From Paenibacillus aestuarii (GTDB lineage Bacteria > Bacillota > Bacilli > Paenibacillales > NBRC-103111), in assembly GCF_027789125.1 (NCBI RefSeq), contig NZ_JAQFVF010000079.1, positions 1 through 64,000 of the forward strand: 64,000 nucleotides of DNA. The letters are read 5' to 3'. The position numbers and the translations under genes are program-made. The notes beneath the pieces are model-generated. The model saw nothing but the letters and a program-made list of their open reading frames with translations, had not been told where the DNA came from and ran no database searches. Below, piece by piece: positions 17,056 to 26,197 of the stretch; the first letter of the stretch is position 1, and the number at the start of each line of letters is the position of its first letter.

Positions 17056-17073
17056 CCCGTTGCATTTCCGATC

Positions 17074-17130
17074 AACGCTGACCTTCGTTTTGCCGATGCG
17101 CATGGCGGAGGTCAGCGTTTCCATTTTTTT
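17074..17130 (+). terminator. Intercistronic hairpin between binding protein and permeases
   Basis: Stem AACGCTGACCTTCG (17074-17087) with CGGAGGTCAGCGTT (17106-17119), then TCCATTTTTTT. As the permease genes follow only 20 bases later, it probably allows partial read-through, keeping binding protein in excess over permeases, and protects the 3' end of the first message. Confidence 0.75.
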
Positions 17131-17150
17131 AAAGGGAAGGTTTGGTAGCC

Positions 17151-18029
17151 TTGAACTATACAATGAAAAACCGAGCTCAGTTGACGGGATGGCTGTTTAT
17201 TGCGCTTGCCGTAATCTTGATCTGTATCTTTTACTTTTATCCGATGATTCAAGCTTTGCTGCTCTCCTTTAAGACCGGAGCGGGAGCAAACCTGCATTTC
17301 AATGGAGTCGACAACTACAAACGGCTGTTTAGCGATAAGACGTTCTTCACTGCTGTCAAAAATACGTTTATCTTTTTGATCATTCAAGTGCCTATTATGA
17401 TTTTGCTGGCCATGATCATCTCCGTGTTGCTTAACGACAGCAATCTGAAGTTCAAGGGATTTTTCCGCACGGCAATTTTTTTGCCATGTATCACCTCGCT
17501 TGTCGCTTATTCAGTTGTGTTCAAATATTTGTTTGGCAACGACGGTCTGGTCAATCTGGCACTGTTGAAGCTGCATATTCTCACGCAACCGATTCAATGG
17601 ATTTCTGATCCGTTCTGGGCAAAGGTAACCATTATTATTGCGATTACTTGGCGCTGGACCGGCTATAATATGATTTTTTACTTGTCGTCGCTGCAAAACA
17701 TCGACAGCTCGATTTATGAGGCCGCCCGCCTCGACGGTGCTTCCTCGATCCGGCAGTTTTTCAGCATTACGGTGCCATTATTGAAGCCGATTATCTTGTT
17801 TACTTCGATTACTTCGACGATCGGAACGCTGCAGCTGTTTGACGAAATTGTTAATATTACAAAAGGCGGACCAGGCAATGCAACGCTTTCAATTTCACAA
17901 TACATCTATAATCTTTCGTTCAAATACTCTCCCGACTTTGGTTATGCCGCTACCGTTTCTTATTCGATCGTGGTCATGATCATCGTGCTGTCCGTCCTTC
18001 AAATCAAACTGGCAGGTGAGAATAAATAA
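17151..18029 (+). CDS. Sugar ABC transporter permease, MalF/LacF type
   Basis: 292 residues with six membrane segments: first helix at about 13-35, others up to the C-terminal SIVVMIIVLSVLQ. The EAA loop reads YEAARLDGASSIRQFFSITVPLLKPI near residues 185-210, the contact site for the ATPase subunit. The start is taken as TTG 17151: AAAGGGAAGG ends at 17140, 10 bases upstream, while TTG 17142 is too close and ATG 17163 too far. Its stop overlaps the start of the next permease by one base. No ATPase gene is present in the locus; CUT1 systems of Bacilli usually share MsmX (family knowledge). Confidence 0.9.
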   Translation: MNYTMKNRAQLTGWLFIALAVILICIFYFYPMIQALLLSFKTGAGANLHFNGVDNYKRLFSDKTFFTAVKNTFIFLIIQVPIMILLAMIISVLLNDSNLKFKGFFRTAIFLPCITSLVAYSVVFKYLFGNDGLVNLALLKLHILTQPIQWISDPFWAKVTIIIAITWRWTGYNMIFYLSSLQNIDSSIYEAARLDGASSIRQFFSITVPLLKPIILFTSITSTIGTLQLFDEIVNITKGGPGNATLSISQYIYNLSFKYSPDFGYAATVSYSIVVMIIVLSVLQIKLAGENK

Positions 18030-18847
18030 TGTTGAAAAAGACCTTCATCTATGTGTTTTTGACCGCTGCGGCGATCATTTCGATATTCCCGTTTCTTTGG
18101 ATGATCATCAGCTCGACGAATCTTTCCGTGGATGTCACGCAGGGGAGAATGCTGCCGGGCAGCCATTTTGCGCAAAACTTCACCAAGCTGGTGAGCTCGG
18201 TCAACCTGTTCCAAGCTTTCGGCAATTCACTCAAAATCTCTATATGGACGACAGTTCTGGCGCTGCTGATTGCTTCGCTTGCCGGTTACGGCTTTGAAAT
18301 TTACCGCAGCAAGGCCAAAGACGTCGTATTCAACATTTTGCTGCTGTCGATGATGATTCCATTCGCGGCGATGATGGTGCCGCTTTATCAAATGTTTTCC
18401 AAGCTGTCGCGAACGGCTCCCGCGTTGGGCGTCAACACGATCGTGGCGGTTGTGCTCCCGACCTTTACGACTGCGTTTCTCATTTTCTTTTTCCGCCAAA
18501 GCACGAAAATGTTTCCGAAGGAGCTGCTGGAGGCCGGACGTATGGATGGGCTGACCGAGCTCGGCCTGTTTTTCCGCATCTACGTACCGACGATGAAGAC
18601 AACTTTCGCCGCCGCGTCGATTATTACATTTATGTCCAGCTGGAACAACTACTTGTGGCCGCTGATCGTGCTGCAGACCCCGGAAAAAAGAACGATCCCG
18701 CTCTTAGTCTCGAACTTAGGTTCCAGTTATTCGCCGGATTTCGGTGTGATCATGACGGCTATCGTCATTTCAACACTGCCGACTGCACTTGTTTTCTTCC
18801 TCATGCAAAAACAATTTGTCGCGGGTATGGTTGGATCTGTAAAATAG
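18029..18847 (+). CDS. Sugar ABC transporter permease, MalG/LacG type
   Basis: 272 residues with six membrane segments beginning with FIYVFLTAAAIISIFPFLWM. The EAA motif reads ELLEAGRMDGLTELGLFF, with EAGRMDG in place of the more usual EAAxxDG. The C-terminal KQFVAGMVGSVK is the standard ending of MalG-type permeases. The ATG overlaps the previous stop (TAATG), so the two permeases are translationally coupled and form the heterodimeric channel for the sugar delivered by the binding protein at 15748. Followed 40 bases later by the beta-galactosidase gene. Confidence 0.9.
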   Translation: MLKKTFIYVFLTAAAIISIFPFLWMIISSTNLSVDVTQGRMLPGSHFAQNFTKLVSSVNLFQAFGNSLKISIWTTVLALLIASLAGYGFEIYRSKAKDVVFNILLLSMMIPFAAMMVPLYQMFSKLSRTAPALGVNTIVAVVLPTFTTAFLIFFFRQSTKMFPKELLEAGRMDGLTELGLFFRIYVPTMKTTFAAASIITFMSSWNNYLWPLIVLQTPEKRTIPLLVSNLGSSYSPDFGVIMTAIVISTLPTALVFFLMQKQFVAGMVGSVK

Positions 18848-18887
18848 AGTAAATGGCAAAATATGAATGTTTAGGAGACGAAATCGA

Positions 18888-21800
18888 ATGGGTCATACGA
18901 AACCAAGCCTGGATTGGCTTCAAGATGTCAGCATTTTTAGAGTGAACAGGCTGGATGCTCACTCAGATCACCGTTACTATAGCTCAATGGCGTCCGCCAC
19001 GGCCGGATTGCCGATGGACATGCGCCATAGCTTGAACGGCAGCTGGCAATTCAGCTATGCGGTTAATCCGGCAAGCCGGATTGCCGCATTTTACGAAATG
19101 GATTACAATACCGCCGCTTGGGCGCATATTCAAGTGCCGGGCCATATTCAGCTTCAAGGCTGGGGCCAGGCGCAGTACGTGAACACGATGTATCCGTGGG
19201 ACGGGTTGGAAGCTCTTCGTCCTCCGCACATTTCCCAGGAGCATAATCCGGTGGGCAGTTATGTGAAGCAGTTTGACCTGCCAGCCGATATGCAGGGCAA
19301 GCCCGTTTATATTTCTTTTCAAGGCGTCGAATCGGCTTTTTACGTCTGGCTGAACGGCGAATTTGTCGGCTACAGCGAAGACAGCTTTACGCCTTCCGAA
19401 TTCGATTTGACTCCGTATATCCGCGAAGGGTCGAACAAGCTGGCTGTTGAGGTTTATCAGCGCAGCACCGGAGGCTGGCTGGAGGATCAAGATTTTTGGC
19501 GCTTCTCCGGCATTTTCCGCGATGTATATCTATTTACGGTTCCGAAGCACCATGTTTGGGATTTGCATGTCAAAGCCGAACTGGATGACCGCTATGAAAA
19601 CGGCACTTTGAAGGTGGATTTGGCGCTGCGCGCAGAGCCGTCCGCTCGCGTACATGCGCTGCTGGAATTGAAAGACGCCGCGGGCAGGACGTGCCTTACG
19701 GAAAAGAACGAGTTCCAGAGCGGCAAGCTGGAAGTGGTTGCTGAAGCAGGCCGCGTGCAACTGTGGAGTGCCGAGAGCCCGTATTTGTATTCGCTATACA
19801 TCTCGATTTTGGATGAGCATGGGGAACTGGTCGAAGCGATCGTGCAAAAGGTCGGCTTCCGCCGGTTTGAGATGAAGGACAAGCTGATGTGCCTGAACGG
19901 CAAACGAATTATGTTTAAGGGTGTCAACCGCCACGAGTTCAACTGCCGCAGCGGGCGGGCGATCACGAAACAGGACATGCTGTGGGATATCCAGACGCTG
20001 AAGCGGAGCAACATCAACGCCGTCCGCACTTCGCACTATCCGAACCAAACGATGTGGTACGAGCTGTGCGACGAATATGGCGTCTACGTCATCGATGAGA
20101 TGAATTTGGAGACGCATGGATCCTGGCAAAAAATGGGTGCCGTTGAGCCTTCTTGGAACATTCCGGGTAACGATCCGCAGTGGCAGGACATCGTGCTCGA
20201 TCGTGCGCGTTCGATGGTAGAACGGGATAAGAACCATCCTTCCATCTTGATCTGGTCGTGCGGCAACGAGTCTTATGCGGGGCAGGTCATTCTGAACGTG
20301 TCGAATTATTTCCGCGAAACCGACCCGAGCCGGCTTGTCCATTACGAAGGCGTGTTCCATAACCGCGAATATGATGCGACCAGCGACATGGAGAGCAGAA
20401 TGTACGCGAAGCCGGCGGATATTGAAGCCTATCTTCAAAGCCAGCCGGAGAAACCTTACATCAGTTGTGAATATATGCATGCCATGGGCAACTCTGTAGG
20501 CGGCTTGCATAAATATACGGAACTGGAAGCCAAGTACCCGATGTATCAAGGCGGCTTTATTTGGGACTATATCGACCAAGCGTTGGTGAAAGAAGACCGT
20601 TTTGGCCGCGAATATTTAGCTTACGGCGGCGATTTCGGAGATCGCCCGTCCGATTATAGCTTCTGCGGCAATGGCCTTGTATACGCTGATCGGCAAATCA
20701 CACCGAAAATGCAGGAAGTGAAATTCCTCTATCAAAATTATAAGCTGGAGCCGACCCGTACGGAGATCAAAATCATCAATGACAGCTTGTTCACAGGGAC
20801 GGACCATCTCGTGCTGGAGTATAGCCTGTATCGTGATGGCAAGCAGATAGGGATTTGGCAAACCAATGTAGACGTAGCAGCGCAAAGCCAAATTAGCGTC
20901 CCGATAGAACTGCCTCTTATGGAAGAGGTATCCGGTGAGTATTGTCTGCAAGCTTCGCTGAAGCTTAAAGAGGCGCTCCTATGGGCCGAGGCCGGATTTG
21001 AGATCGCTTTTGGACAAAAAATTGTGGCAATCCAGACTTCATCCGACCGCTGTCTGCCATCCAGAGCTCTTCAAGTGGTTGAAGGCGATGTAAATATCGG
21101 CGTTACGGGCCAGGACTTTTCCATTCTATTTTCCAAGCAAGTCGGATCGGTCGTATCCATCAAATACAGCGGCCGCGAAATGATCGCCGTACCGCCGACG
21201 CCGTTATTTTGGAGGGCTACCACCGATAATGATAAAGGGACATCGCTTGGCTTCACGGCTGGCGCTTGGTATGCGGCGAGTTTAGCGAGAAAATGCACAA
21301 AAGTCGAACTCGTGCAAACGTCGGATACGGCAACCGTCACGTTTGAGTACACGTTCAGCATCCATGCTGAACTACGGGTTAGAACGGCCTACACGGTGTA
21401 TGCGGATGGAACCATCCGTGTGCACACTAGCTACAAAGGAGCCGAGGGGCTTCCGAATCTGCCTATCGTGGCTCTCTCTTTCAAGATGGCGTCTGATTAC
21501 AACCAATCCGAATGGTATGCGATGGGGCCTGAAGAAAACTATATCGACCGCGCTTGCGGGGCGCGCTTAGCTGTTTTCAGCAGCCCGGTTGATCAATTGC
21601 CATCACGTTATCTCGTTCCGCAGGAATCGGGCAACCGCACTGGCGTCCGAAGCGTGAAAATTACGGATGCGAATGGACTGGGGCTTATGATTAAAGCAGA
21701 TCCGCTTGCGCCGGTAGAGTGCAATGTATCTCCTTATACCGCTTTTGAGCTGGAGCAGGCTAATCATCACTGGGAGCTGCCGGAGGTGCATTACACAGTC

Positions 21801-21938
21801 GTAACCGTGGCGGGCAGACAAATGGGCGTAGGCGGAGACGACAGCTGGGGCGCACCTGTGCACGATGAATATCTGATACCGTCAAACCAGGATTTGGAAT
21901 TTGAATTTTACATTAACGGGCTTACTGTGAAGGAATGA
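18888..21938 (+). CDS. lacZ: Beta-galactosidase, LacZ type (GH2)
   Basis: 1016 residues, close to the 1023 of E. coli LacZ, with the five-domain layout: jelly-roll sugar-binding domain, immunoglobulin-like domain, TIM barrel, second Ig-like domain and the C-terminal Bgal_small_N beta-sandwich. Acid/base Glu461 lies in WSCGNESY and nucleophile Glu528 in ISCEYMHAMGNS; NRHEFNCRSGRAI and RTSHYPN are GH2 signatures. No signal peptide, so it cleaves imported beta-galactosides in the cytoplasm. ATG 18888 has TTAGGAG before it; a 7-codon extension lacks a site. It follows the permeases by 40 bases with no terminator between, so it belongs to the same operon. Confidence 0.93.
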   Translation: MGHTKPSLDWLQDVSIFRVNRLDAHSDHRYYSSMASATAGLPMDMRHSLNGSWQFSYAVNPASRIAAFYEMDYNTAAWAHIQVPGHIQLQGWGQAQYVNTMYPWDGLEALRPPHISQEHNPVGSYVKQFDLPADMQGKPVYISFQGVESAFYVWLNGEFVGYSEDSFTPSEFDLTPYIREGSNKLAVEVYQRSTGGWLEDQDFWRFSGIFRDVYLFTVPKHHVWDLHVKAELDDRYENGTLKVDLALRAEPSARVHALLELKDAAGRTCLTEKNEFQSGKLEVVAEAGRVQLWSAESPYLYSLYISILDEHGELVEAIVQKVGFRRFEMKDKLMCLNGKRIMFKGVNRHEFNCRSGRAITKQDMLWDIQTLKRSNINAVRTSHYPNQTMWYELCDEYGVYVIDEMNLETHGSWQKMGAVEPSWNIPGNDPQWQDIVLDRARSMVERDKNHPSILIWSCGNESYAGQVILNVSNYFRETDPSRLVHYEGVFHNREYDATSDMESRMYAKPADIEAYLQSQPEKPYISCEYMHAMGNSVGGLHKYTELEAKYPMYQGGFIWDYIDQALVKEDRFGREYLAYGGDFGDRPSDYSFCGNGLVYADRQITPKMQEVKFLYQNYKLEPTRTEIKIINDSLFTGTDHLVLEYSLYRDGKQIGIWQTNVDVAAQSQISVPIELPLMEEVSGEYCLQASLKLKEALLWAEAGFEIAFGQKIVAIQTSSDRCLPSRALQVVEGDVNIGVTGQDFSILFSKQVGSVVSIKYSGREMIAVPPTPLFWRATTDNDKGTSLGFTAGAWYAASLARKCTKVELVQTSDTATVTFEYTFSIHAELRVRTAYTVYADGTIRVHTSYKGAEGLPNLPIVALSFKMASDYNQSEWYAMGPEENYIDRACGARLAVFSSPVDQLPSRYLVPQESGNRTGVRSVKITDANGLGLMIKADPLAPVECNVSPYTAFELEQANHHWELPEVHYTVVTVAGRQMGVGGDDSWGAPVHDEYLIPSNQDLEFEFYINGLTVKE

Positions 21939-21952
21939 CAGGCATCGAGCTA

Positions 21953-22004
21953 AAAAGAGCGAGACTTGGGGGTAAGATTCCCCGCCCCATCTCGCTCTTT
22001 TCTT
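21953..22004 (+). terminator. Terminator after lacZ
   Basis: Stem AAAAGAGCGAGA / TCTCGCTCTTTT with an inner GGGG / CCCC helix, then a TTCTTTTC tail. It separates the galactosidase from the GH36 gene, which may also have its own promoter in 22005-22063. Confidence 0.8.
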
Positions 22005-22063
22005 TTCACCATAGCCCATTTGTGGAGAATCTAATATCGGAATCGGAGTGAGGGAGAAGTACC

Positions 22064-24256
22064 ATGAATATTTTTTACAGCGAAAATAAGCAGCTGTTTC
22101 ATCTGCAATCTAAAGATATGAGTTACATCATTCAGCTGGTAAACGGATATCCGTCTCATGCCTACTGGGGAAAGAAACTGGATCACAATGGGAACTTAGA
22201 CGATTTTCTGATGCTGCTGGAGCGGTGCTCGTTCAGCCCTAATCCGGTGCCGGACGACAGGCGCATCTCGCTCGATACGTTGCCGCAGGAATATCCGCAA
22301 TATGGAACTAGCGATTTCCGCCAACCGGCTTATCAAGTGCAGCTGGAGGATGGGAGCCGGATTACGGAGCTGTTATATAAATCGCACCGAATCGTAAGGG
22401 GCAAGCCTGCGCTGGAGGGGCTGCCGGCTGTCTATGCCGAGTCGGAACAGGAAGCGATGACACTGGAGCTGGAGCTAACCGACGCGTATTCCGGGTTGCT
22501 GGTTATTATCAGCTACACGGTTTTTGAAGCGTTCAGTGCCATTACACGATCTGTACGTTTTGTCAATAAAGGGCAGCAAGCGCTGAATTTACGCAGCGCC
22601 TTGAGCGCAAGTGTCGACTTTGCCGATGCCGAGTACGACAGTTTGGTTTTAACAGGCGCTTGGGTGAGGGAAAGGCACATCCAAAGAAGTCCGCTCGCGA
22701 AGGGCGTGACGACAAAGATTGAAAGCCGTCGCGGCTCCAGCAGCCATCAGTCCAACCCGTTCATCGCCTTGCTCCGGCCGGACGCAGGCGAAGAACAGGG
22801 GGACGTGTTCGGTTTCAGTCTCGTCTATAGCGGGAATTTCGCTGCCGGGGCCGAAGTGGATCAATTCGCTACGGTGCGGGTGTCGATCGGCATCAATCCG
22901 TTTGACTTCAATTGGCTGCTAGGGGCGGGCGAGTCGTTCCAAACGCCTGAAGCGGTGCTTGTCTATTCGCCCGAAGGTTTGGGAGGCATGTCAAGAACGT
23001 ACCATAAGCTGTACCGTACCAGGCTGTGCCGAGGCGTTCATCGCGATAAGGAACGGCCGGTTCTGGTGAATAACTGGGAAGCGACATACTTTAATTTCAA
23101 CGCTGACAAAATTGAAGCGATCGCTGGCGAAGCCGCTGAGCTTGGGATTGAACTGTTCGTGCTTGATGACGGCTGGTTCGGCAAGCGCGATAACGATACG
23201 ACTTCTCTGGGGGATTGGACGGTCGACCGCAACAAGCTGCCGAACGGTCTGGAAGATTTGGCTTCTCGTGTAAATAAGCTTGGGCTGCAGTTCGGTCTAT
23301 GGTTTGAGCCGGAGATGATATCGCCTGAGAGTGAGCTGTATCGCCTTCACCCGGACTGGTGCCTGCACGTGCCGGACCGCCGCAGAACGGAAGGACGCGC
23401 TCAGCTCGTTCTTGACTATTCCAGACAAGATGTCCGGGCGTATATTTTTGATGCGCTCAGCGAGATCTTCCGGACCGTCCCGGTTTCCTATGTCAAATGG
23501 GATATGAACCGTAATATGACGGAGATCGGTTCCGCTGCGCTGCCGGCAGAGCGCCAAACCGAAGTCGCGCACCGGTATATGTTGGGACTGTATGAGCTGT
23601 TGGAGAAGCTGACCGGATCATTTCCGCACATCCTCTTCGAGAGCTGTTCAGGCGGCGGCGGCCGATTCGATCCGGGCATGCTCTATTATATGCCGCAGAC
23701 GTGGACAAGCGACGATACGGACGCAGTCGAAAGGCTCAAAATCCAATACGGAACCAGCATCGTCTACCCGGTTAGCGCGATGGGTTCGCACGTTTCCGCC
23801 GTACCGAATCATCAGGTGGGCCGCATCACGCCGCTCACGACCAGGGGCGACGTGGCGATGTCCGGCAACTTTGGATACGAGTTGGACCTGACTAAGCTGT
23901 CAGCGGAAGAGAAAGCGGTCATGAAGCGGCAAGTGAGTGATTACAAAGAACTTCGCGGGCTTGTTCAGAGCGGTGATTTGTACCGCTTAAAAAGTCCGTT
24001 TACCGGAAATGAAACGGCTTGGATGTTCGTTTCGGAAGATAAGAAGAAAGCGGTCGTGTTCTATTTCCGGGTTCTGGCTGAGCCTAACGCTCCGCTGCGG
24101 AGGCTGCAGCTTCGCGGTCTGCATGCAGGCTTCGATTATCGCGTCAGTCAGCTCGGCACCAGCTACCGCGGAGACAGGCTGATGCACTTCGGGCTGAATC
24201 TGCCGCAGATCGACGGCGATTATGCTAGTACCTGGTTTAAGCTGGATGCCGAGTAA
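22064..24256 (+). CDS. Alpha-galactosidase (GH36)
   Basis: 730 residues, the usual size of family GH36 enzymes such as RafA and AgaB. N-terminal beta-supersandwich domain up to about 330, then the TIM barrel with VLDDGWFGKRDND, the nucleophile Asp480 in VKWDMNRNMTE, the SCSGGGGRFD segment, and the acid/base Asp near residue 550 in TWTSDDTDAVERL. A C-terminal beta domain follows. No signal peptide, so it hydrolyses alpha-1,6-galactosides (melibiose or raffinose type) after import. Together with the cytoplasmic beta-galactosidase this suggests the transporter brings in mixed alpha/beta-galactosides. GGGAG precedes the ATG. Confidence 0.92.
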   Translation: MNIFYSENKQLFHLQSKDMSYIIQLVNGYPSHAYWGKKLDHNGNLDDFLMLLERCSFSPNPVPDDRRISLDTLPQEYPQYGTSDFRQPAYQVQLEDGSRITELLYKSHRIVRGKPALEGLPAVYAESEQEAMTLELELTDAYSGLLVIISYTVFEAFSAITRSVRFVNKGQQALNLRSALSASVDFADAEYDSLVLTGAWVRERHIQRSPLAKGVTTKIESRRGSSSHQSNPFIALLRPDAGEEQGDVFGFSLVYSGNFAAGAEVDQFATVRVSIGINPFDFNWLLGAGESFQTPEAVLVYSPEGLGGMSRTYHKLYRTRLCRGVHRDKERPVLVNNWEATYFNFNADKIEAIAGEAAELGIELFVLDDGWFGKRDNDTTSLGDWTVDRNKLPNGLEDLASRVNKLGLQFGLWFEPEMISPESELYRLHPDWCLHVPDRRRTEGRAQLVLDYSRQDVRAYIFDALSEIFRTVPVSYVKWDMNRNMTEIGSAALPAERQTEVAHRYMLGLYELLEKLTGSFPHILFESCSGGGGRFDPGMLYYMPQTWTSDDTDAVERLKIQYGTSIVYPVSAMGSHVSAVPNHQVGRITPLTTRGDVAMSGNFGYELDLTKLSAEEKAVMKRQVSDYKELRGLVQSGDLYRLKSPFTGNETAWMFVSEDKKKAVVFYFRVLAEPNAPLRRLQLRGLHAGFDYRVSQLGTSYRGDRLMHFGLNLPQIDGDYASTWFKLDAE

Positions 24257-24312
24257 CGATACGTAGTCCCAATCTCAGCGAATGTAATAGCTTTGTTGTA
24301 ACCAGTTTTGTG

Positions 24313-24343
24313 CTCCCCGCCATTAGGCGGGGATCTTTTTATT
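24313..24343 (+). terminator. Terminator after the alpha-galactosidase gene
   Basis: Stem CTCCCCGCC / GGCGGGGA with an ATTA loop and a T-run (TCTTTTT). Confidence 0.9.
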
Positions 24344-24393
24344 TCCATCTGATATGAATCATGTGTAAATCATTACAAATTTTATTGATCGAA

Positions 24394-24424
24394 AGAAAAA
24401 AAGAAGCTGGTCAGCTCCTTTTAG
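24394..24424 (-). terminator. Terminator of the small membrane protein gene
   Basis: Minus-strand stem AAGGAGCT / AGCTTCTT around GACC, then seven T residues. The left arm overlaps the stop codon of the gene. Confidence 0.7.
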
Positions 24425-24612
24425 TCTACTTGCTTATTTAATTTAGCTTTCAATAGAGAAACCTCATTACTTAACTCGCTGATTTTGTACTCTAAGATAT
24501 CATTTGATTTAATTTTTAATTCATATACTTTAAAGAAACGGTACAGTAAATATAGGATTGGCCATGGTGATAAATAAAAACCAAACGTTATAATTTTTCC
24601 TAGTAAATACAT
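24421..24612 (-). CDS. Small membrane protein with coiled-coil tail, function unknown
   Basis: 63 residues from ATG 24612 (GGGAGG 11 bases upstream; 17 more codons are open but without a site). It begins MYLLGKIITFGFYLSPWPIL, a single hydrophobic segment of about 25 residues, followed by an amphipathic stretch with heptad-like leucines (LEYKISELSNEVSLLKAKL). The layout, one membrane anchor and a short cytoplasmic coiled coil, is common in small phage- and stress-related proteins, but I recognise no family. The snug terminator supports a real gene. Confidence 0.5.
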   Translation of the reverse strand: MYLLGKIITFGFYLSPWPILYLLYRFFKVYELKIKSNDILEYKISELSNEVSLLKAKLNKQVD

Positions 24613-24947
24613 TGTGTCTATAACCTCCCAGTGCAAATGATAACAGAATATACGAATTACCACATTGTTTCAACCTGTATATAAATTTAGTCCGAATCGG
24701 AGTTCGTGTCGTCGATAATGAATCATCGGCTGGTTTTATAGTTTTATTTAAATGCGATTGGAGGGTTTACTTCAGGTAACTAAGTATAATATTATTCACT
24801 CCTTCTCATGGCAGGATTGACCAACTATAATTAAAGTTAGTAGGCAAAATTCTTGGTAATTTTTTACAAGGGGGTGAGGGAGGATGGCCTATCTAAAACT
24901 TGATGAATCCAACCGAGATCCGGGTATGGATCGGCGAAGAGGTATTC

Positions 24948-26144
24948 ATGCAAATCATTCGTGACGTTAGCAGGTTTGTTTCAATTCCCGGAGCGAGAAC
25001 GCTGCTTACCATGTTATTTTTTTATGGTATTGGAACAGGCATTTTAGCACCTATGAACGCGGTGTATCTCAACGAGAGCGTGGGGCTTTCTAAGGTACAG
25101 ATCGTTGTAGTTTTCGCGGTCTCACTGTTCTGCAATATAGCCATTACGATTACAATCGGATGGATCAGCGACAGTTTGAAAAACAAGAAGAAGCTACCGA
25201 TCATAGCGGCCTTATTTTGCATAATCGGGCTGTTCATTTACATGAATGCTTCTGGATTTCGAAGTGCACTCATGGGTATGACGATCACCGTTGCACCGTC
25301 GGGATTGATTATGGGACAGCTGTTTGGCATGGCTAGAAATCATTTTTCCAGGTACGCCAGTGACATTGTGGAGATCGCCCAAATATGGCTTCGGGCCTGC
25401 TATAGTATTGGATTTTTTGCGGGACTGCTGCTTGGAGCGAACATCTTCCTCCTTGCAACGTTTAAGGGCGTACTGTGGGGGAATTTGGCGGGCTATGTGA
25501 GCTTGGTGATTCTCTTGTTGTTGTACAAGGAAACAACGGGGGAACCGGGAGCAAAGCAAGCGGTGAAAGGAGAACCGCTCTCCCTTGTAATGCTGGTTGC
25601 ACTGCTTATGCTTTCTTGTGCTGATGCCATACGAGGACTATATTTACAGCTCGTCGTCTTAAAGCTGTTCAGTAAGCCGGAGATTATGTCCTATATATGG
25701 AGCACTCAGGCGGTTTTTGAGCTGTTTTTCATGACTCTAGGCGGATATTTGGCGGCACGGTATGGGAGTAAGAAGATTATTTTTCTTGGCGGTTGTTTTG
25801 CGCTTATCACTTATTTGACTTATACAAGCAGTACCTCACTTCCTGTCTTCTTTGTTGTCCAGCCGTTGTATTCGTTCTTTGTTTCGATTCTGTACGGCGT
25901 TGCCATGGGATATGTGCAGCGGATGTTTTTAAGCCGAACAGGCTTCGGGGCAAGCTTATACGTGTTCATATCGCAGACGGCTTCTTTAATCGGTTATTTC
26001 TTACCTCTGTTCATTCAGGGGATAACGCCGAAAATTTTTATCATACCAAGCCTTCTGGTAGCGCTATCATTACTCATCATCGGAGTGGTGCTGTACAAAG
26101 AAAAAGGATCGAATAGGAAGAATTCGATCGTACTCGAACAATGA
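24948..26144 (+). CDS. MFS transporter, sugar efflux (SetA/SetB-like)
   Basis: 398 residues with twelve hydrophobic segments. The loop after helix 2 reads WISDSLKNKKKLP, the MFS A-motif position, and the loop after helix 8 reads GGYLAARYGSKKII, its second copy. The overall pattern (short N-terminus, AARYGSKK, YGVAMGYVQRM) resembles SetA/SetB-type sugar efflux proteins, which export excess sugars or analogues; this is family inference and the substrate is unknown. ATG 24948 is preceded by GAAGAGG at 6 bases. Upstream ATGs at 24884 and 24903 are less well placed. It precedes an aldo/keto reductase gene by 53 bases and may be co-transcribed. Confidence 0.7.
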   Translation: MQIIRDVSRFVSIPGARTLLTMLFFYGIGTGILAPMNAVYLNESVGLSKVQIVVVFAVSLFCNIAITITIGWISDSLKNKKKLPIIAALFCIIGLFIYMNASGFRSALMGMTITVAPSGLIMGQLFGMARNHFSRYASDIVEIAQIWLRACYSIGFFAGLLLGANIFLLATFKGVLWGNLAGYVSLVILLLLYKETTGEPGAKQAVKGEPLSLVMLVALLMLSCADAIRGLYLQLVVLKLFSKPEIMSYIWSTQAVFELFFMTLGGYLAARYGSKKIIFLGGCFALITYLTYTSSTSLPVFFVVQPLYSFFVSILYGVAMGYVQRMFLSRTGFGASLYVFISQTASLIGYFLPLFIQGITPKIFIIPSLLVALSLLIIGVVLYKEKGSNRKNSIVLEQ

Positions 26145-26197
26145 TGTTAGGACTTAGCTATTTTCATATGAAAAAATAGGATCCGGAGGGATTTGTT

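Noticed and set aside
19794..20579. 261-codon open frame antisense to the lacZ gene
   Set aside because: Its sequence mirrors the GH2 coding strand, has no ribosome site or family features, and long antisense frames are expected in a GC-rich gene of this size.
24884..24964. 26-codon frame (MAYLKLDESN) overlapping the MFS start, preceded by AGGGAGG
   Set aside because: The ribosome site touches the ATG with no spacing, so efficient initiation is unlikely. A leader peptide is possible but unsupported.
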